NCBI GenBank assembly: GCA_023433585.1
Contig: JAEZCL010000205.1
Coordinates: 1-28,695 of the forward strand
DNA: 28,695 nt
Direction of reading: 5' to 3'
DNA from: Pseudomonadota bacterium
GTDB taxonomy: Bacteria; Pseudomonadota; Alphaproteobacteria; Caulobacterales; Caulobacteraceae
Positions 13,883 to 20,142 of the stretch are shown here, in pieces. The notes below the pieces were generated by a model, which did no database searches, was not told where the DNA came from, and saw only the letters and a list, made by a program, of their open reading frames with translations. Positions within the stretch are counted from its first letter, which is position 1; each line of letters starts with the position of its first letter. Both the position numbers and the translations under genes were made by a program.

Positions 13883-14634
13883 TGACCACAACCACACACG
13901 GCAAGCACGGCGACTTCGCCATCGAGGCCACGGGGCTGGTCAAGCGTTTCAAGTCCGGGCGATCCTTCGTCGAGGTGCTCAAGGGCGTGGACTTCGACGC
14001 GCGCCACGGCGACCTGACCATGGTCATGGGGCCGTCGGGTTCAGGCAAGTCGACGCTGATCGCCGCCTTGTCGGGCCTGCTGAAGCCCGAGGAAGGCCGG
14101 GTGGACGTGCTGGATGTCGACGATCTGTGGAAGATGTCCTCGGGCCGGATCGACAAGTTCAGGCTGGACCACTGCGGCTTCATCTTCCAGGGCTTCAACC
14201 TGTTCCCGGCCCTGACCGCCCTGCAGCAGGTCATGACCGTTCTGAAGTATCAGGGCCTGTCCAAGGATCAGGCGCGCCGCCAAGCGACCGCCGCGCTGGA
14301 GGAAGTGGGGCTGGGCCCTCGCCTGCACCAGAAACCCAGCGCCCTGTCAGGCGGCGAAAAGCAGCGCGTCGCCATCGCCCGGGCCCTGGCCAAGGATCCG
14401 AAGATCCTGTTCGCGGACGAGCCCACCTCGGCGCTGGACGGCGAGAACGGCCAGGTGGTCATCCGCCTGCTGCGCCGCGCCGCCACCGAGCACGGGGCGG
14501 CGGTCATCTGCGTCACCCACGACCCCAGGCTGGAGGCCTGGGCCGACCGCGTCATCCACATCGAGGACGGCCGCATTCTCGACGACCAGCGCCGGACGCC
14601 CGAGGCCAACCCCGTCCTGGCCTCGGCCCACTAA
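13879..14634 (+). CDS. ABC transporter ATPase, LolD/MacB/DevA type
   Basis: Protein of 251 residues. Walker A 'GPSGSGKST' (51-59), Q-loop Gln104 ('FIFQGFNLF'), signature 'LSGGEKQRVAIARAL' (156-170), Walker B 'ILFADEPTSALD' (176-187) and switch His214 ('VTHDPR') are all intact. The 'NLFPALTALQQVM' segment and sequence style place it with the LolD/MacB subfamily, which drives conformational work on periplasmic or outer-membrane substrates. Its ATG overlaps the permease stop; a much longer frame upstream is only the shadow of the permease gene. The adaptor gene follows after 21 bp. Confidence 0.93.
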   Translation: MMTTTTHGKHGDFAIEATGLVKRFKSGRSFVEVLKGVDFDARHGDLTMVMGPSGSGKSTLIAALSGLLKPEEGRVDVLDVDDLWKMSSGRIDKFRLDHCGFIFQGFNLFPALTALQQVMTVLKYQGLSKDQARRQATAALEEVGLGPRLHQKPSALSGGEKQRVAIARALAKDPKILFADEPTSALDGENGQVVIRLLRRAATEHGAAVICVTHDPRLEAWADRVIHIEDGRILDDQRRTPEANPVLASAH

Positions 14635-14655
14635 GGACCAGAAGAAGAGCACCCC

Positions 14656-15678
14656 ATGTCCATTCCCGGTTTCCTGAAGAAGAAGCGCACCTGGATCGCT
14701 CTCGTGGTGGTCATCCTGCTGATCGTCGGCTTCCTGTTCATACAGGGCCAGGGCCGGCAGCGTCAGGCCGCCATGGAGGCGGCCGTGGCCGAGGCGCCCG
14801 AAAGCCCCTATGCCGCCATCGCCAACGGGCGCGCGGACGTGGAGGGCGGCGTCATCCAGGTGGCCGCGCGTCGCGGCGGCGTGGTGCGCGAGGTCTATGT
14901 CAACGAGGGCGACGAGGTGACCGCCGGTCAGATCCTGGCCCGCCAGGAGGACGACGAGCCGCGCCTGGCCGTCCAGCGCGCCACCGCCGAAGTGGCCCAG
15001 GCCCGCTCGCAACTGGCCGCCATCCAGGTGGACCTGAACACCGCCCGGCGCGAGTTCGAGCGCATGAACCAGCTGGCCGAGAGCAACTTCATCGCCGCCC
15101 AGCGTCTGGACCAGGCCCGCGACGCCATCGCCATGGCCGAGGCCCGTCTGGCCAGCCAGCGCGCCTCGATCCAGACCGCCCAGGCGCGCCTGAACGAGGC
15201 CCAGTACAATCTGGAGCTGACCGCCATCCGCGCGCCCATGGCCGGGCGCATCGCCCGCCGCTACGCCCAGCCGGGCGCCGGCGCCTCGACCCTGAACGTC
15301 TCGACCATGTTCGACCTGGAGCCCATGACCGAGCGTATCGTGCGCGCCGAGATCGTGGAGGCGGACATCCCCAACGTCACCATCGGCCAGCAGGTGGAGA
15401 TCACGCCCGAGGGCAATCCGGACCAGGTCTATGTGGGCGAGGTCATGCGTCGCGCCGGCCTGTTCGGCGCCCGGCGCCTGCAGTCGGACGATCCGTCCCA
15501 GCGCGCCGACGAGCGGGTGGTCGAGGTGGTGGTCTCGGTCGACGACGCGCCGTTCCTGATCGGCCAGCGCGTGCTGGTGAAATTCATGAAGCCGGGCCAG
15601 GTCGCCGGGGTGGAACGTGAAGTCAGCATCGGCGTCGGACCTGACCAGGCCATGCGGACGCCCGAGCGCCGCAGCTGA
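14656..15678 (+). CDS. HlyD-type periplasmic adaptor (membrane fusion protein), DevB-like
   Basis: Protein of 340 residues: a basic N terminus, a single membrane anchor at about 13-30 ('WIALVVVILLIVGFLF'), half-lipoyl motif ('RRGGVVREVYVNEGDEVTAG'), an Ala/Gln-rich coiled-coil hairpin at about residues 110-190, the second half-lipoyl ('LTAIRAPMAGRI'), then a beta-barrel. With the permease and ATPase it should form a tripartite exporter of the MacAB or DevBCA kind together with a TolC-like channel encoded elsewhere. The substrate is unknown. A hairpin with T-tract just after the stop ends the operon. Confidence 0.9.
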   Translation: MSIPGFLKKKRTWIALVVVILLIVGFLFIQGQGRQRQAAMEAAVAEAPESPYAAIANGRADVEGGVIQVAARRGGVVREVYVNEGDEVTAGQILARQEDDEPRLAVQRATAEVAQARSQLAAIQVDLNTARREFERMNQLAESNFIAAQRLDQARDAIAMAEARLASQRASIQTAQARLNEAQYNLELTAIRAPMAGRIARRYAQPGAGASTLNVSTMFDLEPMTERIVRAEIVEADIPNVTIGQQVEITPEGNPDQVYVGEVMRRAGLFGARRLQSDDPSQRADERVVEVVVSVDDAPFLIGQRVLVKFMKPGQVAGVEREVSIGVGPDQAMRTPERRS

Positions 15679-15680
15679 AA

Positions 15681-16484
15681 TCAGCGGCCGGTGAAGTCCG
15701 CCGGCCGCTTTTCCAGCACCGCCGACACGCCCTCGATATGGTCGTCGGTCAGATGGGCCAGGGCCTGCATGGCGGCCGACATCTCCAGCATCTGGTCGAA
15801 ATTGGCGTCACGTCCCTGACGCAGCAGAGCCTTGGCCATGCGCAGGGCCTGGGACGGATGGGCCGCGACCTGTTCCGCCGTCGCCATGGCCTCGTCCATC
15901 AGGACGTCGTGGGCGACGACGCGGTTGACCAGGCCCCAGCGCTCGGCCGTTTCGGCGTCTATGGCCCGGGCGGTGAACAGCATCTCGGCGGCGCGGACGT
16001 AGCCGACGTTCCTGGGCAGCAGCCACGACCCGCCGTCGCCCGGGATGATCCCCAGCTTCAGGAACGGCACGCCGAAGCTGGCGCGGTCCGAGGCGATGCG
16101 GATGTCCGCCAGCCCGGCGATGTCGCAGCCCAGCCCCATGGCCGGGCCGTTGACCGCCGCGATCAGCGGAACCTCCAGCCCGTAGAGCGAGCGCACGATG
16201 CGGTGGACGACCCGGCGATAGCGCTCGCGGATCTCCGCGCCCGAACCCTCGAACAGGTCCCGACGGTCCCTCATGGCCTTCAGGTCGCCGCCCGCCGAGA
16301 ACGCCCTGCCCGCCCCCGTGATGACGGCGCAGCGCACGGACGGGTCGGCGTTGATCGCCTCGCAGGCGGCGGCGAAGGCTTCGCCGTCCTGGAGGTCGGG
16401 CAAGGCGTTCAGGCGGTCAGGCCGGTTCAGCGTGAGAACCAGGACGCCGCCGCGCCGTTCGGTGGAGATCAAGGAGTGCGTCAT
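15681..16484 (-). CDS. Crotonase-fold protein (enoyl-CoA hydratase/isomerase family)
   Basis: Protein of 267 residues with the crotonase pattern: oxyanion-hole segments 'GRAFSAGGDLKAM' (60-72) and 'NGPAMGLGCDIAGLADIRIA' (112-131), and 'FGVPFLKLGIIPGDGGSWLL' (137-156). The two catalytic glutamates of true enoyl-CoA hydratases are not kept: the first position is Asp121 and the second is Phe141. The 'LGIIPGDGGSWLLPR' loop resembles that of isomerase-type members such as PaaG. It therefore probably acts on an acyl-CoA by isomerisation or another reaction; hydratase activity should not be assumed. The ATG at 16484 is used; a longer frame runs through the upstream terminator. Confidence 0.88.
   Translation of the reverse strand: MTHSLISTERRGGVLVLTLNRPDRLNALPDLQDGEAFAAACEAINADPSVRCAVITGAGRAFSAGGDLKAMRDRRDLFEGSGAEIRERYRRVVHRIVRSLYGLEVPLIAAVNGPAMGLGCDIAGLADIRIASDRASFGVPFLKLGIIPGDGGSWLLPRNVGYVRAAEMLFTARAIDAETAERWGLVNRVVAHDVLMDEAMATAEQVAAHPSQALRMAKALLRQGRDANFDQMLEMSAAMQALAHLTDDHIEGVSAVLEKRPADFTGR
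15683..15712 (+). terminator. Terminator of the ABC export operon, inside the convergent gene
   Basis: A perfect 9-bp stem (agcggccgg / ccggccgct) with a 9-nt loop, followed by TTTT on the plus strand, begins 5 bp after the adaptor stop. It lies within the last codons of the convergent crotonase gene. Confidence 0.75.
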
Positions 16485-16498
16485 GCCGTCTCCATAGA

Positions 16499-16530
16499 CA
16501 GAACCCCGGCCCTTGGGGACCGGGGTTCTG
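16499..16530 (-). terminator. Hairpin terminator after the small secreted protein gene
   Basis: A perfect 11-bp stem (cagaaccccgg / ccggggttctg) with a 10-nt loop lies 21 bp after the stop at 16552 and before the crotonase start. The T content after the stem on the minus strand is low (TGTCTATGG), so termination may be incomplete. Confidence 0.6.
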
Positions 16531-16551
16531 AAATTGCCGGAAATGGCGGAA

Positions 16552-16857
16552 TTATTGCGGCGGAGCAAAACCGTTCGACTGGTTCACCGTCACGGCGCCC
16601 TGCATCTGCTCCAGACGCTGACGGTCGGCCTCGGACCGGGCCTCCATCTCGGCGCGGGTGTAGCAGACCCGACGGCCGATGCCCGAACCGGTCACCGGCC
16701 GACGCTCGCAAATGCGCTCGTTGCGGCGGTCGGTTTCTTCCTGAGTCTGTTCGGCCTCAACCTGCGGCGTCGCCGGTTGGGCGTCGGGCTGAAGTTCAGG
16801 CTGAGCCTGAGCCGCCATGGCGATGGCCAAGGCTGACAGCAGAGAGGTCATCATCAT
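16552..16857 (-). CDS. Small secreted protein with two-Cys 'C-x-RPVTGS-x-C' motif
   Basis: Protein of 101 residues. Signal peptide 'MMMTSLLSALAIAMAAQA' with likely cleavage at AQA, a Gln/Pro/Glu-rich stretch, then 'ICERRPVTGSGIGRRVCYT' with Cys50 and Cys65, which could form a disulfide, and a charged helix 'AEMEARSEADRQRLEQM'. Small periplasmic proteins with a Cys, a 'TGS' turn and a second Cys before a helix are common in Caulobacterales and Sphingomonadales; their function is unknown. The start was chosen at the first of three Met codons; 'GGAACGAG' about 10 nt upstream is a modest ribosome site. Confidence 0.75.
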   Translation of the reverse strand: MMMTSLLSALAIAMAAQAQPELQPDAQPATPQVEAEQTQEETDRRNERICERRPVTGSGIGRRVCYTRAEMEARSEADRQRLEQMQGAVTVNQSNGFAPPQ

Positions 16858-16891
16858 GGAGGATCGCTCGTTCCTAGAGAAACAGAGGATC

Positions 16892-16921
16892 ATTTTGCAC
16901 CGCAAACGCACGCGATTGCAA
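16892..16921 (-). promoter_or_regulatory. Candidate promoter of the small secreted protein
   Basis: On the minus strand TTGCAA (16916-16921) and CAAAAT (16892-16897) are 18 bp apart, with the start codon 35 bp beyond the -10. TTGCA and TGCAA also form an inverted repeat across the region. Confidence 0.4.
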
Positions 16922-16956
16922 GCGTAGCCAGAACGGCGTTCACCGCAAAGCTTCGA

Positions 16957-17109
16957 TCAGCGGGGGTGCAGACGAAGCGTATTGGACAATTTCTCCAGAG
17001 GTCGGCGTCGAATCCGGTTGGAGGGAACCGTCCGGGCGTTAAAAGCCGTGCCGCCCAGAAGGGCGAACTGCATGACGGCGTTCTGGAGGTTGAAGAGCTT
17101 ATCGTTCAT
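16957..17109 (-). CDS. 50-residue ORF of unknown function with start codon in a hairpin
   Basis: A frame of 50 residues, beginning 'MNDKLFNLQNAVMQFALLGG' and ending in a basic tail with 'NRIRRRPLEK' and 'LRLHPR'. The ribosome site AAAGGAG lies about 9 nt upstream of the ATG, close to ideal, so translation is likely. The first half could form an amphipathic or weakly hydrophobic helix; the second half is strongly basic. No family is recognised. The region had no other gene. An 8-bp inverted repeat surrounds the ribosome site and includes the start codon. It is divergent from the DUF1289 gene. Confidence 0.6.
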   Translation of the reverse strand: MNDKLFNLQNAVMQFALLGGTAFNARTVPSNRIRRRPLEKLSNTLRLHPR

Positions 17110-17135
17110 TGTGAGCGTCTCCTTTCGTGAACGAT
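17101..17135 (-). promoter_or_regulatory. Inverted repeat enclosing the ribosome site of the 50-residue ORF
   Basis: ATCGTTCA (17101-17108) and TGAACGAT (17128-17135) are perfect complements. In the minus-strand RNA the 19-nt loop carries AAGGAG and the 3' arm contains TG of the ATG plus codons 2-3, so the start codon would be paired. It could also be a DNA operator between the divergent genes. Confidence 0.5.
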
Positions 17136-17197
17136 GAAAGAAGACGCGGCGCGCCGGTTGGGGATTTCACCCTCTTGGTCGTGTCGCGTCGTAACCC

Positions 17198-17419
17198 ATG
17201 TCGGACTCCGCAGCGCCGAATTCAAGCCGACCGCCCAGCGCCGTGGCGACGCCCTGCATCCAGGTGTGCACGGTGGACGGCCAATCCGGCCTTTGCCTGG
17301 GCTGCTTGCGCACGCTGGGCGAAATCGCCGGATGGTCCAGATTCACGGCGATCGAACGCGAGCGGATCATGGCCGACCTGCCTGGGCGCAGGGAGCGCCT
17401 GCCCGCCGCCTTCAGATGA
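17198..17419 (+). CDS. DUF1289 family small Cys protein
   Basis: Protein of 73 residues with the DUF1289 pattern: Cys20-x3-Cys24, Cys33-x2-Cys36 ('PCIQVCTVDGQSGLCLGCLR'), followed by 'RTLGEIAGWSRFTAIERERI'. The four Cys probably bind a metal or Fe-S centre. Function is unknown; family members are widespread in proteobacteria. The ATG at 17198 gives the usual family length. It is followed by a hairpin. Confidence 0.88.
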   Translation: MSDSAAPNSSRPPSAVATPCIQVCTVDGQSGLCLGCLRTLGEIAGWSRFTAIERERIMADLPGRRERLPAAFR

Positions 17420-17426
17420 AATGAGA

Positions 17427-17451
17427 CGGGCGCCGCCGACGGCGACGCCCG
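17427..17451 (+). terminator. Hairpin terminator after the DUF1289 gene
   Basis: Outer 6-bp stem CGGGCG/CGCCCG and inner 4-bp stem CGCC/GGCG with a C·A mismatch between them and a 3-nt loop, starting 7 bp after the stop. The following sequence (ctgttcatcctg) has few T residues. Confidence 0.5.
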
Positions 17452-17537
17452 CTGTTCATCCTGACGTGTCAGCTGTTTGCTTTCGATTCACCACGCCGCT
17501 TCATCGGACGCCAATCGCTTTCGGGCATGGTCCTCCC

Positions 17538-18050
17538 ATGGCGCGTTTCGATCTTTCATCCGGTGTGATGTTCGCCCTGGCCCTGTCCGGGGCGGCGGGC
17601 ATCGGCTACGGCCTCAGCCATGTCAGCGGCGGCGGCGCCCAGGCGGCGCCCGTGCTGATGACGGCGACGGCCCCCGCCACGGGCCAACCGGCCCAGGTCG
17701 CGCGCGGGGCCGACGGCCATTACTGGGCCGAGGCGGACATCAACGGCCGCGCAGTGCGGGTGCTGGTGGACACCGGCGCCAGCGTGGTGGCCCTGACCCG
17801 TGACGACGCTCTGCGGCTGGGCTTCATGCTGGAGGCCGAGGATTTCGATCAAACCGTCCTGACGGCCGCCGGCGAAGGCCGGGCCGCGCGGATCGAACTG
17901 GCCCATGTGGCCGTCGCCGGGGCCCGCGTGGAGCGCGTCCAGGCGCTGGTGGTCGAGCGCGGCCTGACCGCCTCGCTGCTGGGCATGAGCTATCTGGGGC
18001 GGCTGTCGCGCTTCGAGGCCACGCCTCACGGCCTGACGTTGAGGCCCTAG
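17538..18050 (+). CDS. Membrane-anchored retropepsin-like aspartic protease (clan AA, TIGR02281-like)
   Basis: Protein of 170 residues. One N-terminal hydrophobic helix (residues about 9-26) serves as anchor or signal, then an Ala/Thr-rich linker and a single aspartic protease domain: 'ADINGRAVRVLVDTGASVVA' with the catalytic Asp78-Thr-Gly, and 'SLLGMSYLGRLSRFE' near the end, the family's flap/strand signature. Retropepsin-like enzymes work as dimers; the domain should face the periplasm. Substrate unknown. The frame extends upstream to 17127 but that part overlaps the DUF1289 gene. The TAG stop is immediately followed by a long palindrome. Confidence 0.85.
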   Translation: MARFDLSSGVMFALALSGAAGIGYGLSHVSGGGAQAAPVLMTATAPATGQPAQVARGADGHYWAEADINGRAVRVLVDTGASVVALTRDDALRLGFMLEAEDFDQTVLTAAGEGRAARIELAHVAVAGARVERVQALVVERGLTASLLGMSYLGRLSRFEATPHGLTLRP

Positions 18051-18108
18051 AGCCTGATCCGTTGAGATGGAAGCGCTTCGCGATTTCATCGATGCGGTGA
18101 ATCAGGCT
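18051..18108. repeat. REP-like palindrome A (58 bp)
   Basis: Ends are agcctgat and atcaggct; inside are GCG(CTTC)GC and GATG..CATC complements. It begins at the base after the protease stop codon. Its form is that of dispersed intergenic palindromes; copy number cannot be known here. Confidence 0.7.
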
Positions 18109-18121
18109 CCAGATAAAAGCG

Positions 18122-18183
18122 AGAGCATGATTCACGCTTCAGCCGGAACCGCTTCGCGGTTCCGTCTAAAACGATCATGCTCT
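18122..18183. repeat. REP-like palindrome B (62 bp)
   Basis: Ends agagcatgat / atcatgctct are perfect 10-mers; the core is a perfect 9-bp hairpin (CGGAACCGC / GCGGTTCCG, loop TTC). It overlaps the TAG stop of the TSUP gene by 2 bp and could terminate transcription from both sides. Confidence 0.75.
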
Positions 18184-19006
18184 AAAGCGCCTTGATGACC
18201 ACCGATGCGGCGGTGACCAGCAGATAGACCGCGAACGCCCTTCTCAGCACACGCCGGTCCAGCCGATGGGCCAGCCGGGCGCCGATGGGCGCGGTCAGGG
18301 CGGTCAGGGCGGCCATGATGGCCGCGGCGGGCAGATTGACGTAGCCCAGTGACAAAGGCGGGCGGCCCGGCGCGTCCCAGCCGAACAGCACGAAACCCAG
18401 CGCCGCCACGACGCCGATGGCCAGGCCGAAGCCCGAGGCCGTGGCCACCGCCTGATGGATGGGGCGGCCGCACAGCACCATGGTCATGCCGCCCAGGCTG
18501 CCGCCGCCCACGCCCATCATGGCCGACAGGGCGCCGATCGTCGTGGCGACGACCCGCCGCCCCCAGCCCGTGGGCAGGTCGGGCCGCAGGGTGATGCGCT
18601 CGGGCAGCAGGCCCATCTGGGCGGCCACCAGCAGGATGCAGCCGCCATAGACGAGCGCCAGGCCCTCCATCGAGGCGATCCCCGCCAGAGCCGCACCCAC
18701 GAAGGCCCCGAAGGCGATCCAGGGCGTCCAGGTCCTGAGCACCGTCTCGTCCACCACCCCATGCCGCCGGTGGGTGGCGAGCGATTTCCACGCCGTGGCC
18801 ACGATGGTCAGCAGCGATGTGCCGACGGCCACATGCAGGTCGCCTTCGCCGCCGACGCCCAGAACGGCGAAGGCGTAGAACAGGGCCGGCACCAGGACCG
18901 TGCCGCCGCCGACCCCGAACAGGCCCCCGATCAACCCGGCGACGGCGCCCGCGCCCGCCAGGGCGGCGGCCATCAGCATGAGTTCGCCCACGGGAACGTC
19001 GATCAC
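18182..19006 (-). CDS. TSUP-family permease (TauE/SafE-like)
   Basis: Protein of 274 residues with about eight membrane helices and two copies of the TSUP motif: 'GLIGGLFGVGGGTVLVPAL' near residue 25 and 'ALSAMMGVGGGSLGGMTMVL' near residue 160. The family exports sulfite, sulfoacetate or similar organosulfur anions, or moves other small anions; the substrate is not evident. The GTG start overlaps the dusA stop (GTGA), so it is translated after dusA. It ends inside palindrome B. Confidence 0.88.
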   Translation of the reverse strand: MIDVPVGELMLMAAALAGAGAVAGLIGGLFGVGGGTVLVPALFYAFAVLGVGGEGDLHVAVGTSLLTIVATAWKSLATHRRHGVVDETVLRTWTPWIAFGAFVGAALAGIASMEGLALVYGGCILLVAAQMGLLPERITLRPDLPTGWGRRVVATTIGALSAMMGVGGGSLGGMTMVLCGRPIHQAVATASGFGLAIGVVAALGFVLFGWDAPGRPPLSLGYVNLPAAAIMAALTALTAPIGARLAHRLDRRVLRRAFAVYLLVTAASVVIKAL

Positions 19007-20034
19007 GCCGCCTGATCCGCGCGGGCGTCCCGACGAGCCTCGGCCTCGCGCACGGCGTCGACGGCGCGGTCCAGCACCTCCAGCCCCGCGCCGGACCGGA
19101 TCGCCTCCACCGTCAGGATGCGGCGAAAGGCCCGCGCGCCGGGCCGTCCATGCATCAGGCCCAGCATGTGCCGGGTCATGGCGGGCAGGTGCACGCCCTC
19201 CTCCAGACGCGCGGCCATATAGGGGCGATAGCGCTCGATGGCCTCGAACGGATCGACGTCAACCGTCTCCGCGCCGAAGACACGCCGGTCCGCCTGCCCC
19301 AGGATGGCGGGTTCGTGATAGGCGGCGCGGCCCAGCATGGCGCCGTCCAGGGTCACGCCGTCCTCGCCCGGCGCCAGATGCGCCAGCGCCGCGTCCAGAT
19401 CGGGGACGCCGCCGTTGATGATGATCGTCAGGTGGGGCCGTTCACGCTTGAGGCGCCGCACCAGGCCGTAGTCCAGGGGCGGCACGTCGCGGTTCTCCTT
19501 GGGCGACAGGCCCTTCAGCCAGGCCTTGCGCGCATGGACGATGAAGGTGGCGACGCCCGCCGCAGCGCAGGCGTCGACGACGGCGAACAGGCTGACCGCA
19601 GGATCCTGGTCATCCACCCCGATGCGGCATTTGACGGTGGCGGGCACGGACACCGCCTCGCGGATCGCCGCCATGCAGTCGGCGACCAGGGCAGGCTCGC
19701 GCATCAGGCAGGCGCCGAAGCGGCCCGACTGAACCCGGTCGGACGGGCAGCCGACGTTCAGATTGATCTCGTCATAGCCGAACGCCTCGCCGATCCGCGC
19801 CGCCTCGGCCAATTGGTCCGGTTCGGATCCGCCCAGTTGCAGGGCCACCGGATGCTCGACGGCGTCAAACCCCAGCAGGCGCTCGCGGTCGCCATGCACC
19901 ACCGCCGGCGCCGTCACCATTTCCGTATAGAGCAGCGCCCGCGCCGTCAGAACACGATGCAGCGCCCGGCAATGCCGGTCGGTCCAGTCCATCATCGGCG
20001 CCACGGACAATCTATGCGGTTGGAATTGCGTCAT
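19003..20034 (-). CDS. dusA: tRNA-dihydrouridine(20/20a) synthase
   Basis: Protein of 343 residues, an FMN enzyme that reduces uridine 20/20a in the tRNA D-loop using NADPH. Motifs: 'LSVAPMMDWTDRHCR' at the start (flavin binding), catalytic Cys96 in 'NLNVGCPSDRVQSGRFGACL', Lys in 'ATVKCRIGVDD', and 'FIVHARKAWLKGLSPKENR', the signature that separates DusA from DusB and DusC. The ATG at 20034 has TAGGGA just upstream. It overlaps the TSUP permease gene downstream. Confidence 0.94.
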   Translation of the reverse strand: MTQFQPHRLSVAPMMDWTDRHCRALHRVLTARALLYTEMVTAPAVVHGDRERLLGFDAVEHPVALQLGGSEPDQLAEAARIGEAFGYDEINLNVGCPSDRVQSGRFGACLMREPALVADCMAAIREAVSVPATVKCRIGVDDQDPAVSLFAVVDACAAAGVATFIVHARKAWLKGLSPKENRDVPPLDYGLVRRLKRERPHLTIIINGGVPDLDAALAHLAPGEDGVTLDGAMLGRAAYHEPAILGQADRRVFGAETVDVDPFEAIERYRPYMAARLEEGVHLPAMTRHMLGLMHGRPGARAFRRILTVEAIRSGAGLEVLDRAVDAVREAEARRDARADQAA

Positions 20035-20107
20035 TTCCCTACGGCATGAAACGGATCGGCCGCGATGCGGCTCGGGTCCGGCGAACGGAGCGTCATGTAA
20101 ACGAGAC

Positions 20108-20131
20108 CGGCCGTGGATGCGAGGACGGCCG
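20108..20131 (-). terminator. Hairpin after the DNA methyltransferase gene
   Basis: A perfect 7-bp stem CGGCCGT/ACGGCCG with a 10-nt loop, 11 bp past the methyltransferase stop and before dusA; followed on the minus strand by gtctcgttt. A modest terminator. Confidence 0.45.
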
Positions 20132-20142
20132 CATGGCGCGGG

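Noticed and set aside
14127..15620. Plus-strand frame (497 residues) across ATPase and adaptor genes
   Set aside because: It is out of frame with both genes; Arg/Pro/Gly-rich translation with no motifs.
17127..17537. N-terminal extension of the aspartic protease frame
   Set aside because: It runs through the DUF1289 gene and a hairpin; the ATG at 17538 starts a clean membrane anchor.
20035..20142. Small plus-strand gene starting at 20046
   Set aside because: The frame continues antisense into the methyltransferase, is Arg/Pro-rich, and has no convincing ribosome site.
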